The translations under genes and the position numbers were made by a program. Shown one piece after another: positions 16,648 through 25,912 of a stretch of 64,000 nt of DNA. The stretch lies in assembly GCF_000511355.1 (NCBI RefSeq), contig NC_023146.1, positions 40,991-104,990 of the forward strand, read 5' to 3'. The stretch's first letter is position 1. Every line of letters begins with the position of its first letter. The notes beneath the pieces are model-generated. The model made no database searches, was not told the DNA's origin, and saw only the letters and a list, made by a program, of their open reading frames with translations. Source of the stretch: Leisingera methylohalidivorans DSM 14336 (GTDB taxonomy: Bacteria > Pseudomonadota > Alphaproteobacteria > Rhodobacterales > Rhodobacteraceae).

Positions 16648-17537
16648 TTCTCCATCAGGACGGGATGAGTGTAGGGGGCTGCGGGCTCACGGTGCGGCTG
16701 CCAGGCGCCTTCGGCCTCCTGTCTGGCGGCATAGGCGGCGATCTCTTCCAGCGGTGCGAACCAGACATCGCCGCGCGACAGCACCTCCTCGAGCCAGCGC
16801 TCCACCACCCGCCAGCGGGCCAGCCGCCCGGTCAGGAACGGATGCCAGATGCCGATCCAGAGGCCACCGGCCTCGTATTGTGCCTCGAACTCCTCAAAGG
16901 AAGCCTCCAATCCGCGGCGCGGCGACATCACCGGCATCTTGTAGCCGATCTCGTCGAAATGCGCGAAAGGCGGCCAGTCGTCACTGCCCCAATGCACCGG
17001 CAGCTCGTAGAGAGAGCCGGATGCGGTGTCGATCCGATAGGGCAGATCGTCCGCCATCATCGAGCTTTCATAAGTCAACCCGTGCTTCACCGCGAGCGAC
17101 AGCACCTCGGGGGTGACATTGTAGACCGGGGCGCGATAGCCGCGCGGGGTGCTGCCGGTCATCTGGCAGTGCACCTCAAGCGCCCGCTCGAACCAATAGG
17201 CCTGTTCCTCGGCGCTCTGTTCGGCAGGGTCTTCGTGCAGATACCCATGGTGGCCGATCTCATGCCCGCCGGCGAGGACCGCCTCGACCGTCTCGGGGTA
17301 TTGCTCCATCACCCAGCCGGGCATGAAAAAGGACTGTTTGAGCCCCAACCGCCGGTAGGTTTCAAGAATACGCGGCACACCGGCGTTCGGGCCATAGCGG
17401 CCCATGCTGATCGGGTAGAGGCGGCGGTGCCCGTCGTCCGGCCGGGCGATGTGGATCAGGCTGTCGGCATCCACGTCAAACGTGATCGCACAGGCACAGC
17501 GGGCACCGTTCGGCCATTGGATCTGATTGCGGATCAT
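16644..17537 (-). CDS. Cytoplasmic polysaccharide-deacetylase-fold hydrolase (PuuE/imidase-like)
   Basis: A 297-aa NodB-fold enzyme without signal peptide. Metal and catalytic motifs are ITFDVDADS (residues ~18-26), GHEIGHHGYLHEDP (~92-105), RGYRAPVYN (~134) and a late GIWHPFLTGR. This layout is that of PuuE allantoinases and related imide/peptidoglycan deacetylases. It is only distantly like the deacetylase-fold protein at 8515-9396 but shares an amidase partner, so the two operons look functionally parallel. It overlaps both neighbours by four bases (ATGA). Confidence 0.82.
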   Translation of the reverse strand: MIRNQIQWPNGARCACAITFDVDADSLIHIARPDDGHRRLYPISMGRYGPNAGVPRILETYRRLGLKQSFFMPGWVMEQYPETVEAVLAGGHEIGHHGYLHEDPAEQSAEEQAYWFERALEVHCQMTGSTPRGYRAPVYNVTPEVLSLAVKHGLTYESSMMADDLPYRIDTASGSLYELPVHWGSDDWPPFAHFDEIGYKMPVMSPRRGLEASFEEFEAQYEAGGLWIGIWHPFLTGRLARWRVVERWLEEVLSRGDVWFAPLEEIAAYAARQEAEGAWQPHREPAAPYTHPVLMEK

Positions 17538-18802
17538 GTCAGGGCTTCCTTTCGCATCAGCAGCGTTTCGACCATTGCCGCAGTGGCAAGCAGGGTTCGG
17601 TCACTGTCCGGAGGGCCGACCAGCTGCAAGCCCACCCAGCAGCCCGCGTCCGTCTTTCCGGCGGGCAGAGAAATGGCGGGCAAATCCAGCAGGCTCGCTG
17701 GCATGGTCAGGCGTAGAGCCGCAGCATTTGTTGCGGCAAAAGTTTGGGGATCTTCCAGCAGCGGCGCCAGGTGCGGGGCTTCGATGGCAACCGTCGGCAG
17801 GAGGTAGATGGTATCGGAGGCTCGGACGGTTTCGCGCAACGCTCTGGCACCCTGTTTGACGCGCGCGATCTTGTCCAGATCCAGACTCGCCGAAGCGCGG
17901 AGCCGCGCCGCGACAAAAGGGTCAAGGCGATGGGCGTTAGCGGTTTCGAGCAGGGGCCCACAGGTCTGGACCGCCTCGAAAGCTCCCGGCCAGCCGCCCG
18001 CGCTGATCAGCGCCAACGCCTCATCCAAAGGCGACCGACCGGGGTAGTCCATCAAAACGCCCGCCTGTTCGAGATCTGTCACCGCATCCTTGCAGCGCTG
18101 GGAAACCGGCGCAGCAACACTGCCCCCGTCAAGCAGGTCGCTGACAACCGAAAGGCCGCTGGCCGCGTCCGGCTTGGCAGTATCGCAGGACAGAATGGCA
18201 TCCAGCTCGATGACATCGGCAACCGAGCGCGCAAAGCTGCCAACCGTGTCATAGCTGGGCGCGAGTGGTAACACGCCGCTCATCGGATACCGTCCGCGCG
18301 TGGGCCGAAAGCCCACCACGCCCTGAAACGCCGCGGGCACCCGGCAGGAGCCTGCAGTATCGGTACCGACGGCCAGACGGGTTGTCCCGCGCGCGACAGA
18401 GGCCGCAGCCCCCGAGGACGAGCCCCCCGGTGCCCGCCCTTCTATCAGCGGTGTTCCATAGTGGGGATTATAACCAATCCCGGAGAACGCCAGTTCCGAT
18501 TGATTGGTGACGCCGATGCTGACCAGACCGGCCTTGCAGGCCCGATCTACGACCTCTGCATCCGCAGAGGCAGGTGCCGCTGCACGCCAGTGCAGAGAGC
18601 CCGCACGCGTGGTGACGCCCTTGATCGCGATCATATCCTTCCAAGAGACCGTGCTCCCATCGAGGGGTCCCAATCTTTCGGTGCGACCATCGCTTTGACG
18701 TGCTTCCGCGCGGGCCCGGGCCGGCAACAGGGACAGGAAAACTTCCGTTTCCCGACTGGCTCGACGTAGAGCGTCCATGGTCTTGTCGAGAACAGAGCTC
18801 AT
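17534..18802 (-). CDS. Amidase-signature-family hydrolase
   Basis: A 422-aa enzyme with catalytic Lys55 (VSWKDMI), cis-Ser ~129 (PGGSSSGAAA) and nucleophile Ser152 (GTDTAGSCRVP). It shares the FSGIGYNPHYGTP segment with the amidase at 7157-8503 ([13 protein letters not shown]), so the two are clear paralogues. It sits between the ABC ATPase and the deacetylase genes with four-base overlaps, so it should act on the compound brought in by the importer. Cytoplasmic; the substrate is not determinable from sequence. Confidence 0.85.
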   Translation of the reverse strand: MSSVLDKTMDALRRASRETEVFLSLLPARARAEARQSDGRTERLGPLDGSTVSWKDMIAIKGVTTRAGSLHWRAAAPASADAEVVDRACKAGLVSIGVTNQSELAFSGIGYNPHYGTPLIEGRAPGGSSSGAAASVARGTTRLAVGTDTAGSCRVPAAFQGVVGFRPTRGRYPMSGVLPLAPSYDTVGSFARSVADVIELDAILSCDTAKPDAASGLSVVSDLLDGGSVAAPVSQRCKDAVTDLEQAGVLMDYPGRSPLDEALALISAGGWPGAFEAVQTCGPLLETANAHRLDPFVAARLRASASLDLDKIARVKQGARALRETVRASDTIYLLPTVAIEAPHLAPLLEDPQTFAATNAAALRLTMPASLLDLPAISLPAGKTDAGCWVGLQLVGPPDSDRTLLATAAMVETLLMRKEALT

Positions 18803-19920
18803 GCGGCTTTCACCACTTTGGAACCGGACTCCGATTGTCGCGCACTCTCCAGAAGAAAGCCGTCGCTGGAGTGCCAGGAGGCAAAGACCCGGGCCCCGGT
18901 GCTTGCGTCCAGCTGTTCAAGCTCGCGTTGCTGAACTTGCGCCACAAGGCTGTGGCCAGATGCGGTTTCTAGATGCAAATTGACAACCGCACCGGCAAAT
19001 TCCTCTGACACCAGCGTGCAGACGATTTCGTTCTCGCCCCAACCTGGGTTGACGGTCACGGAGATTCTGTCCGCCCGTACAGCCAAATCCGCGCTGTCGC
19101 CTTCCGACAGCCCGCTGCTGTCGGCGAGCTGAACCTTGCCGTCGCGTGTTTCCAGAAAGCGTTTGCCGTCCTCTTTGCTCGAGATCCTGCCTTCCAAAAG
19201 ACTGATCCCACCGACGAATTGCGCCACAAATTTGCTGCGGGGCCGCAGAAAGATGTCCTGCGGGCTTCCGATCTGCTCCACCCGGCCGCCGTTCATGATG
19301 ACAACCCGGTCAGCCAGCGAGAAGGCCTCGGAATGGCTGTGGGTGACATAGACAAAGGTGATGCCAAGCTCGCGCTGAAGCTTTTTCAGCTCGCCCTGCA
19401 TCTTGATGGCCATATGGGCGTCCAGCGCTGAAAGCGGCTCGTCCAAAAGCAGCACTTTGGGCTCCAGCACAAGGCTGCGGGCCAGGGCGACGCGCTGGCG
19501 CTGGCCGCCTGACAGCCGCGCGACATTGCGGTCTGCGTAGGTGGAAATGCCCAGCCGCTCCAGCCAGTCATCGGCGCGGCGGCGGCGCTCTGCCCCGGCA
19601 ACGCCGCGCATCTTGAGCCCGAACTCGACGTTTTCCCGCACGGTCATGAAGGGGAACAAGGCCAGGCTTTGCCAGACCATGGGGGTTTCCCGTTCCCAGA
19701 CCGGCAGTTGGTCGATGCGGTTGCCCGCAAGGGTGATCTGGCCACGGTCTGCGGTTTCGAGCCCAGCAAGCATGCGCAGGCTCGTGGTCTTGCCACAACC
19801 GGACGGCCCCATGATTGCAATGAATTCCCCCTCGGCAATATTCAGCGAAAACTCTTCGACGGCGACGTAGGTGCCATAGGACTTGGCAAGCCCGTCCAAT
19901 TTGAGATGCAGTTTGGTCAT
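18799..19920 (-). CDS. ABC transporter ATPase, polyamine/opine/phosphonate (PotA-like) type
   Basis: A 373-aa ATPase with Walker A GPSGCGKTTSLRML (~39-52), ABC signature LSGGQRQRVALA (~136), Walker B VLLLDEPLSALD and the switch His (VTHSHSEAF). A C-terminal TOBE region follows, typical of PotA/FbpC-type importers. It energises the two permeases encoded just upstream, with which it forms one transcription unit (its first base touches the permease stop). Confidence 0.88.
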   Translation of the reverse strand: MTKLHLKLDGLAKSYGTYVAVEEFSLNIAEGEFIAIMGPSGCGKTTSLRMLAGLETADRGQITLAGNRIDQLPVWERETPMVWQSLALFPFMTVRENVEFGLKMRGVAGAERRRRADDWLERLGISTYADRNVARLSGGQRQRVALARSLVLEPKVLLLDEPLSALDAHMAIKMQGELKKLQRELGITFVYVTHSHSEAFSLADRVVIMNGGRVEQIGSPQDIFLRPRSKFVAQFVGGISLLEGRISSKEDGKRFLETRDGKVQLADSSGLSEGDSADLAVRADRISVTVNPGWGENEIVCTLVSEEFAGAVVNLHLETASGHSLVAQVQQRELEQLDASTGARVFASWHSSDGFLLESARQSESGSKVVKAA

Positions 19921-20738
19921 TATGTCTCCTCCTTAGACATGGCGCCGCCGCTCTGGCTCAGGACCACGGCAAGCGCGATCAGAACCAGTGTCAGCGTGAC
20001 GGAAAAACTCAATGTGCCGATGACGTGGATGGTCGGGTCGACCTGCCCCTGAAGCGTATTGAGAACCGCAACGGGAATGGTCTGGTTCAACCCGCCCGTG
20101 AACCAAGCGATAACGTACTCGTCAAACGACACAGCAAAGGTGATGAGGAAGGCGGCGAGAATGGCGGGCAGCGTATGGGGCAGCACGATACGGATGAGTG
20201 CGGAAGAGGGCTGCGCGCCAAGGTTCTGCGCTGCGGTTTCCAGCGTCTCATCCAGCTGCGCCAGCCGCAGCCGGCAGACCGCCATCGCAAAGGGCGCGGC
20301 AATCACGACATGGGCGGCAACCACGGCCGTAAGCGTGCCGGCAATGCCGATACGGGAAAAGAAGGCCAGCATGGCGAGGCCAAGGATGACCAGTGGCACC
20401 GTCGGAGGCAGCAAAGCCAGCGCCAGCACGGCTTTCTGGCCAAAGAACCGGAAACGATAGTCCGCATAGGCCGCGGCAAATCCCAGTGTGGTGGCGATCA
20501 GCGCGGTAATCCCGGCAACCGTCAGGCTGTTCCACAGGGCCTCCAGCATGGCGCGGTCAGTCAGGACCTGCGCATACCATTGGGTGCTGAACCCGGACAT
20601 GTTGAGGCTCGGGAAACGGTCGGCGCTGAAGGAAAACAGGACTGCCGAAAGGATCGGCGCGTAGAGCAGCAGGAAAACCACTGCGAGCCCGGCAATCCAG
20701 AAGGCTTTCGGCATGGCGTGTTTCAGATGCGGGGGCAT
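19920..20738 (-). CDS. ABC transporter permease, PotC-like
   Basis: A 272-aa inner-membrane protein with about six helices and the BPD_transp_1 EAA-type loop (ETAAQNLGAQPSSALIRIVL). AAAGGATAAG precedes ATG 20738. Together with the PotB-like permease it forms the translocation channel of the importer. Close linkage to the amidase and deacetylase suggests an amide- or ureide-type substrate rather than a plain polyamine. Confidence 0.88.
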   Translation of the reverse strand: MPPHLKHAMPKAFWIAGLAVVFLLLYAPILSAVLFSFSADRFPSLNMSGFSTQWYAQVLTDRAMLEALWNSLTVAGITALIATTLGFAAAYADYRFRFFGQKAVLALALLPPTVPLVILGLAMLAFFSRIGIAGTLTAVVAAHVVIAAPFAMAVCRLRLAQLDETLETAAQNLGAQPSSALIRIVLPHTLPAILAAFLITFAVSFDEYVIAWFTGGLNQTIPVAVLNTLQGQVDPTIHVIGTLSFSVTLTLVLIALAVVLSQSGGAMSKEET

Positions 20739-20741
20739 GTC

Positions 20742-21629
20742 TTATCCTTTCTCGCGGTACGCCCAAAGGACGGTTACGAAAGCGGTGGCCAGCAGGCTGG
20801 CGATCATCAGCAGCGACACGACGGCGGCGCGTGGCCATTGCTGACCGGCACGAACAAGATCCGTCACGAGGATCGGCAGGGTTTGGAAGGCGCCGCCGCC
20901 CAGATAGGCGGCGCTGACGAACTCTGCATAGGACAGCAAGAAGGCAAACAGCAGCCCGAGCGTCAGGCCGGGCCGGGCGGCGGGCAGGATCACGCGGAGC
21001 AGGATCGCTCCGGGCCGCGCCCCAAGGTTGGCCGCAGCGGAGATCCCGGTCCGGTCCACATTGGCAAGGGCGATGGTCTGCAGGATCAGCACCACCGGCA
21101 GCGCCAGTGTAGCATGGCCGAGAAACAGCGCGAAATAGGTGTTGAGAAGGCTTTCTCCCTTGCCGCCCAACGCCTGAACGATGGAAGAGATCACGCCGCC
21201 TTCGGCGAGGAACACCTGCCAGGAATAGATGCGAACGAGGTAGCTTGTGAAAAACGGCGCAATTGCAAGCCCCAGCAGGATCAGACGCTGGCGCGGCGCG
21301 GCAACAAAGGCCATCGCGTAGGAAGCCGGAAAGGCCAGCAGCGAAACCGCGACAGCGCTAGCCATCGCAAGCCCGTAGCTGCGCCAGAAACTGGCCCAGA
21401 GGAAGTCTAGGCCCAGAACATAGCGCCAGGCTGACAGCGTGGCGTCCGGTGTCAGCCGGTAATTCGCCACGGACCAGAAGGAAATCGCCACCAGTAAGCC
21501 CAGCGGCACTGCAAAAAACAACAGCAGCCAGGCAGGCAAGGGCAGCACCCATAGCGCCTGCCAGGCACGATTGAAGAGGAAATGGAACCGGCGCGCCGGA
21601 GTGCGGGCGGCGATAGCAGGGGAAGTCAT
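20742..21629 (-). CDS. ABC transporter permease, PotB-like
   Basis: A 295-aa membrane protein with six hydrophobic spans and the EAA loop (SAAANLGARPGAILLRVILP). ATG 21629 (MTSPAIAARTPARR) is preferred because GGGAG lies 8 bases upstream; an in-frame ATG at 21644 overlaps that ribosome site. It is the first permease after the binding-protein gene in the operon. Confidence 0.85.
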   Translation of the reverse strand: MTSPAIAARTPARRFHFLFNRAWQALWVLPLPAWLLLFFAVPLGLLVAISFWSVANYRLTPDATLSAWRYVLGLDFLWASFWRSYGLAMASAVAVSLLAFPASYAMAFVAAPRQRLILLGLAIAPFFTSYLVRIYSWQVFLAEGGVISSIVQALGGKGESLLNTYFALFLGHATLALPVVLILQTIALANVDRTGISAAANLGARPGAILLRVILPAARPGLTLGLLFAFLLSYAEFVSAAYLGGGAFQTLPILVTDLVRAGQQWPRAAVVSLLMIASLLATAFVTVLWAYREKG

Positions 21630-21686
21630 GTCGGTATCTCCCATAAGGCTGCGGTCCCGGCTGCGGCGCCGGGACCAGACCGGGCA

Positions 21687-22802
21687 TCAGGCGTTCTTGT
21701 AGCGCGTCCAGGCGTCGTTCCAGGTTTCCAGCGATTGCTGGACCGGGAGCTCCCGCAGGCGGATACGCCCGGCTCGGATTTCATCCAGCGCGTTTGGCCC
21801 GTTCAGCACCATGTTCTGGCGCCGTGCCTCGCCCGGCAGTTCCTCGTTCAGCCGGTCCCAGCCCGACCGCGTCGGGATCATGGCCGGATAGGCCTTGAGC
21901 GTGGCGGTTTTCACCTGTCCCTCGGGTGACAGCATGTATTGGATGAAGGTCCGCGCCAGATCCTGATTTCTGGAGCCTCCGCCGATCGACAGCGACTCGG
22001 TCCACTGCAGGCCGCCTTCCTCGGGGATGGTCGTGGTGACATCGGCACCATCCCGGGCCAGCACGCCGGTGATCCAGTCGCCGATACCGGGGATCGCGGC
22101 GACCTCGCCGGAGCGCAGCGCCGACAGCATGCCGCCATAATCATAGAAGCCGCGCACCTGAGGCCGGAGCGACATCAGCGTATCGGACAGTTCCGTCCAG
22201 TGTTGCTCATCCAGGTCAAAGGGCGACAGGTTGCCATTGAGGAGGCTCAAGGCGCCCAGGTTGGGCAGGTGCCAGTCGAAATGGCCGATCCGCCCCTCAT
22301 GCCGAGAGTCCCACATGCCGCGGTAGCTGCGTGCTTCCGCTTCGCTCATCGCGGCGCGGTTATGGGAAAGCCCGAGGAACCCGAACCGCAGGAAAACTGC
22401 ATAGGGGCGGTCGTCGAACCAGTGGCCGCGGAAATTCTGAAACTCCGGGAAGAAGTCATCGAACGGGTAGTCCTCCGGCACCAACGGTTCAATGAAGCCG
22501 GCCTGCTGCAATTGCACCACGTATTCCGCATCCGACAGGATCACGTCGTAAGTTCCGGTCGGAGACTGTGCAATTTGCGCAAGCATCTGGTCGCCGCCGA
22601 CATACTCCTTGGCGCGGATGCGAACGTTGTGCATCTCCTCGAATGCGCCGATGACTTCGGGGTCGGCATGGCCTGCCCAGGTGAGCATCGACAAGTCGCG
22701 GCGGCCCTGCGCACGCAGCACGGCCGGGGCGGCGACAGCAGCAGCCGCCGCAAGCCCCCCCTTGATCAACCGCCGCCGGGTGGTGATAATATTGTGTGTC
22801 AT
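21687..22802 (-). CDS. ABC transporter substrate-binding protein, PotD-like, Tat-exported
   Basis: A 371-aa binding protein. ATG 22802 is chosen because GGGAGGG lies just upstream and the N-terminus then carries a twin-arginine signal (TTRRRLIKGGLAAAAAVAAP) cleaved near LRAQ. The mature part has the PotD-type fold (LTWAGHADPEVIGAFEEMH, then AEYVVQLQQAGF). It leads the operon of importer, amidase, deacetylase and DUF1989 genes and is divergent from a LysR gene. Tat export suggests folding before secretion. Confidence 0.88.
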   Translation of the reverse strand: MTHNIITTRRRLIKGGLAAAAAVAAPAVLRAQGRRDLSMLTWAGHADPEVIGAFEEMHNVRIRAKEYVGGDQMLAQIAQSPTGTYDVILSDAEYVVQLQQAGFIEPLVPEDYPFDDFFPEFQNFRGHWFDDRPYAVFLRFGFLGLSHNRAAMSEAEARSYRGMWDSRHEGRIGHFDWHLPNLGALSLLNGNLSPFDLDEQHWTELSDTLMSLRPQVRGFYDYGGMLSALRSGEVAAIPGIGDWITGVLARDGADVTTTIPEEGGLQWTESLSIGGGSRNQDLARTFIQYMLSPEGQVKTATLKAYPAMIPTRSGWDRLNEELPGEARRQNMVLNGPNALDEIRAGRIRLRELPVQQSLETWNDAWTRYKNA

Positions 22803-22856
22803 TTTTCCCTCCCATTTCATTCCACAAGCTTCAGAAAGAGGAGGCGAAAAAACAAA

Positions 22857-22869
22857 TGACCTTTCGTCA
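22857..22869. promoter_or_regulatory. Short inverted repeat in the LysR/ABC-operon gap
   Basis: TGAC-N5-GTCA (22857-22869) lies in the 105-base gap between the divergent binding-protein and LysR genes. Position suits a LysR site, but the arms are only 4 bases. Confidence 0.25.
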
Positions 22870-22907
22870 GGCCATGCTGAGATATTTTTGCGCAAGCCGG
22901 ATACGTC

Positions 22908-23780
22908 ATGCGTAAACTACCGCCACTAAACGCAATTCGCGCCTTTGAGGCAGTGGCCCGCAAACTTAGTTTCGCCGAAGCAGGAGAAGAGCTCGGTGTC
23001 ACCGCGACCGCTATTAGCCATCAAATCAGGCATCTCGAAGCCTACCTTGGCTTCCAGCTGGTTGAGCGCCGCCCCCGCCAGATTGCCCTCACGCCCGCCG
23101 GGCACGAGCTGTTTCCCAAGCTGCAGACCGCCTTTGATATTTTGGGCGAAGCCTTCACAATGCTCGACAAGGATGTCTCGCAATCGCTGGTCCGGGTCAC
23201 AACCACATATGCTTTTGCGGAACGCTGGCTGGTCCCGCGCTTGTCGGACTTTTTCGAAAAACACGGCGACATCAGGGTCGAGGTTGAGACCGATGATGAC
23301 GTTCTGGACCTGCGGGCCGACCGGCTGGACGTTGCGATCCGATATGGTTCGCAAGATGCCGCGAGCGAGGAGGCCGAGATTTTGTTCTCGGATCGCTACA
23401 TCCCCGTCAGCCTGGCTGACCGCCCGGACGCCGTCTTGCAGAAATGCCGACTGCTGGGGTTTCGCTGGCGCAATCCGGACATGGGCGGCCCGACCTGGGA
23501 ACAATGGTTCAAGGACGCCGGGGAACAGTTCCCTTCGGGCCGCATTACCCGTTTCAGCGATGAAAGTGCGGCTTTTAACGCGCTGGATCAGGGATTGGGG
23601 CTTCTTCTGTCCAGCAGTGTGCTAGTTGATGAAGGTCTGCAATCAGGCCGCTACCGGAAAATCCCCGGTCCCGAGCTGCGCGGATTTGCCTATTGCCTCG
23701 TGCTCAATCCGCTATCGCGCAACAAGCACGGCGTTAAGACATTCGCCGATTGGGTCAGGCGAACCGCTAAACAGATATGA
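22908..23780 (+). CDS. LysR-family (GcvA-like) regulator of the adjacent ABC/amidase operon
   Basis: A 290-aa LysR protein starting MRKLPPLNAIRAFEAVARK, with helix-turn-helix AGEELGVTATAISHQIRHLE and a full effector domain to FADWVRRTAKQI. It is transcribed away from the binding-protein gene across a short gap, the usual arrangement for a regulator of the neighbouring operon. Its last codons overlap the edge of an IS110 remnant on the other strand, so the IS ended exactly at this gene. Confidence 0.87.
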   Translation: MRKLPPLNAIRAFEAVARKLSFAEAGEELGVTATAISHQIRHLEAYLGFQLVERRPRQIALTPAGHELFPKLQTAFDILGEAFTMLDKDVSQSLVRVTTTYAFAERWLVPRLSDFFEKHGDIRVEVETDDDVLDLRADRLDVAIRYGSQDAASEEAEILFSDRYIPVSLADRPDAVLQKCRLLGFRWRNPDMGGPTWEQWFKDAGEQFPSGRITRFSDESAAFNALDQGLGLLLSSSVLVDEGLQSGRYRKIPGPELRGFAYCLVLNPLSRNKHGVKTFADWVRRTAKQI

Positions 23781-24056
23781 GCCCAATCGCCTCCGCATCG
23801 ATAGCAACCATCTTTCCACGGGCATAGACCGTAGGCATCAGGTGCACATCGTGCCCGATAGCAATTAGTTCACGCGCCCAATGATGCACTGACCCGCATA
23901 CCTCAATACCGATTAAACAACTTGGTAGCGCTTCGAAGAACTCGAGCAACTATCTGCGCAGTGTAGAAGGGGTGAAGACAACAGTGCTGTCGGACGCAAT
24001 ACCATGAGCCTGAAAACGTCCTTGCCGAGGTCCAATCCTACTGTCGTGGCTCTCAT
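23767..24056 (-). pseudogene. IS110-family transposase, N-terminal remnant
   Basis: The minus strand gives MRATTVGLDLGKDVFQ from 24056, followed after frame changes by FFEALPSCLIGIEVCGSVHH and WARELIAIGHDVHLMP, the typical first ~75 residues of IS110 transposases. The reading frame is broken between 23940 and 24000 and the remaining three quarters are absent. It is only distantly like the element at 1-831. Confidence 0.75.
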
Positions 24057-24488
24057 AGCGGAGTTTCTTTCCTGTTGAATGATGACTTCCGCAGCTGCCG
24101 CAACGCGCGGTGGCTGGGAGCAGACGCCATCCACTCTTTGATATTGGATCTTGATTGCCGGCGAAAGCGCGGTTTTTTGTCGAGGGCAACGGGGAAGTAT
24201 GAACGGCTGGTTTGGTGAAACCTGCAGCATGGCGGCCCCGTTGCCACCGGCGGAACAGGAAGCGCGAGCGGGGATTTTGTAAACACGAGAAAGGATAGGT
24301 TTTGTCGCCAAAGGCAAAACTCTGTGTCGCCGACAATTTGGTGTCGGGCGACACAAAGTTCTTCCATTCAGGATCAGGTAAGCCCCTGATTTTCAATCAG
24401 CGGAAAAATCATGCTAACAGATATCTTTTTTGGCGTCTCACAGGTTTGCCCCTCAGCCAGGAACAAGAGCACGAGCCGGATTGAACAG
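24057..24488. other. Non-coding stretch upstream of the IS110 remnant, with an inverted repeat
   Basis: No credible gene. It probably contains the 5' non-coding end of the IS110 element (where many members encode their guide RNA). It also holds an imperfect inverted repeat, TGTGTCGCCGAC (24323-24334) against GTCGGGCGACACA (24343-24355). Confidence 0.4.
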
Positions 24489-24962
24489 TCAGGCACCGGG
24501 GCCTGCCGATGGCAAGGCAGCCTTACCCTCAAATGCCAAAGCCAGCACCTTTTTGACCCCTTGCAGGGCCAGAGGTTTCGACAGGTGAACGTCAAAGCCT
24601 TCCCTCAGGTACTCCTCAACCTGAAAAGACATCGTATTTGCTGTGCAAACGACGGCAAACGTGTGTACCCTATTCCGGGAAAGTTCAAATCCAAGAATGG
24701 CTTGCAGTGCTTCGACACCGTTCATAACCGGCATGGAATAGTCCTGTATGTAAATGTCATATCTGCCGTTTTTGCAGGCCTCCACCGCTTGCCGCCCATT
24801 ACTGACAATGTCGGCCTCAACGCCGAGTTTCCTCAGCATCGCTGAAATCACCACCTGATTGGCTCGATTGTCTTCGGCGACAAGTGCTCGACGGCCCTGG
24901 AAGCTCGCCAATTTGCTGCTGGGCGCTGCGGCCTGGACTTTGGCAGCAGTCACGGTGGACAA
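24489..24962 (-). pseudogene. Receiver domain left over from a hybrid histidine kinase
   Basis: A complete REC domain (LVAEDNRANQ, phosphoacceptor Asp in IYIQDYSMPVMNG, then LSKPL) at the C-terminus of a frame that opens at TTG 24962. Upstream in the same frame EEHGTEVSLNIPLSTV resembles the last strand of a histidine-kinase ATPase domain, but this frame is closed by a stop about 90 bases upstream of the TTG. The kinase core is therefore gone. If expressed, the domain could only act as a stand-alone receiver. Confidence 0.6.
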
Positions 24963-25203
24963 CGGAATGTTCAGCGAGACCTCCGTGCCGTGTTCCTCCC
25001 TGTGGTTTGCCCCATGATCCCCGGATGGCGCTTCGGGTCAAATTGGGCGAAAAGGACGGCGGCTGCGGCATCCGGCATGGGTGCTTGGTGCAGCCCTGAG
25101 AAAAACTGCCAGTTGTGTCATCCACGCCGGCCTGGACAAAGGGCGGAATGGCTGTCACCAGGAAGCCGCCCCCTTCATCAGCGCCGCAGGGGAACCAGCT
25201 TGC

Positions 25204-25835
25204 TCAGGCTTCGCTGTTCAGAGACGCCCGCCACACCCGGAACCGCCACGGCCCTGTCACCTCCTGCACCAGGCCCTGCGCGTCAAACCACGCAATGTTC
25301 CTTTGCCCCGCCGCGCGGCTGACGCCGGTGCGCTCTTCGGCTAGCGGGACTGTCATCAGCGGCCAGCTCCGGCACACCTCGATCAGCCGCGGCGATATGC
25401 GGCCCGACAGGAGTTTGATACCGCCGCGGGCTTCGCTCTCCCATTGATCCAGTTGATCAAGGTTTCGCATCGCGCGGATGGTCCCGTTTTCCACCGGCTG
25501 CAGCCACCGCCGCAGCCGGTCCAGTGGCTCCCCTACACCGCGCAGCCCCCTGCCCCGCTCACCGGCACCGGCGCGAACAAGGCACCGCCCTGCCCCGCGC
25601 CGGCCGAAATGCGCGCGGCAATCACTGCACCTTCCAGACTGCCTCCCCCGGGGCCGATCCCGGCCATTGGCCAGAGGTGAAAGGCAAAGCACGCACGGAC
25701 GACCGGATGCAGGGCTGAAGCGGCTTTCCTGACTCCATTGCAAACCTGTTTCACCTGCCGCGCCACGAGATGACATCCGAAAACTTTCGCGAACTCCGCG
25801 CCGCCGCCACGGATTCGTGGCGCGGCATCGCTCAA
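25204..25835 (-). pseudogene. DUF1612 / RHE_PE00001-type helix-turn-helix protein, frameshifted
   Basis: The C-terminal part is in one frame (EPLDRLRRWLQPVENGTIRA, WPLMTVPLAEERTGVSRAAG, then EVTGPWRFRVWRASL). The preceding part is in another (HPVVRACFAFHLWPMAGIGP, then GGSLEGAVIAARISAGAG), joined near 25535. Together they resemble the plasmid-borne RHE_PE00001-type protein family of unknown function, with a degenerate HTH near the end. At least one frameshift and a missing N-terminus make it a relic. Confidence 0.6.
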
Positions 25836-25912
25836 CTCGAAGCCGTTTGAACATCGAAACCAGTCCAGCCTTTAAGCCAAGCCGGTTAACTTTACGGTGC
25901 CCTCGGGGCAAC

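Noticed and set aside
20025..21410. 461-codon plus-strand open frame
   Set aside because: Antisense to two well-supported ABC permeases; Gly/Arg/Gln-rich composition typical of shadows in high-GC DNA.
24489..24962. Stand-alone response regulator
   Set aside because: Starts at TTG within sequence that still resembles the end of a kinase ATPase domain, so a kinase remnant is the better reading.
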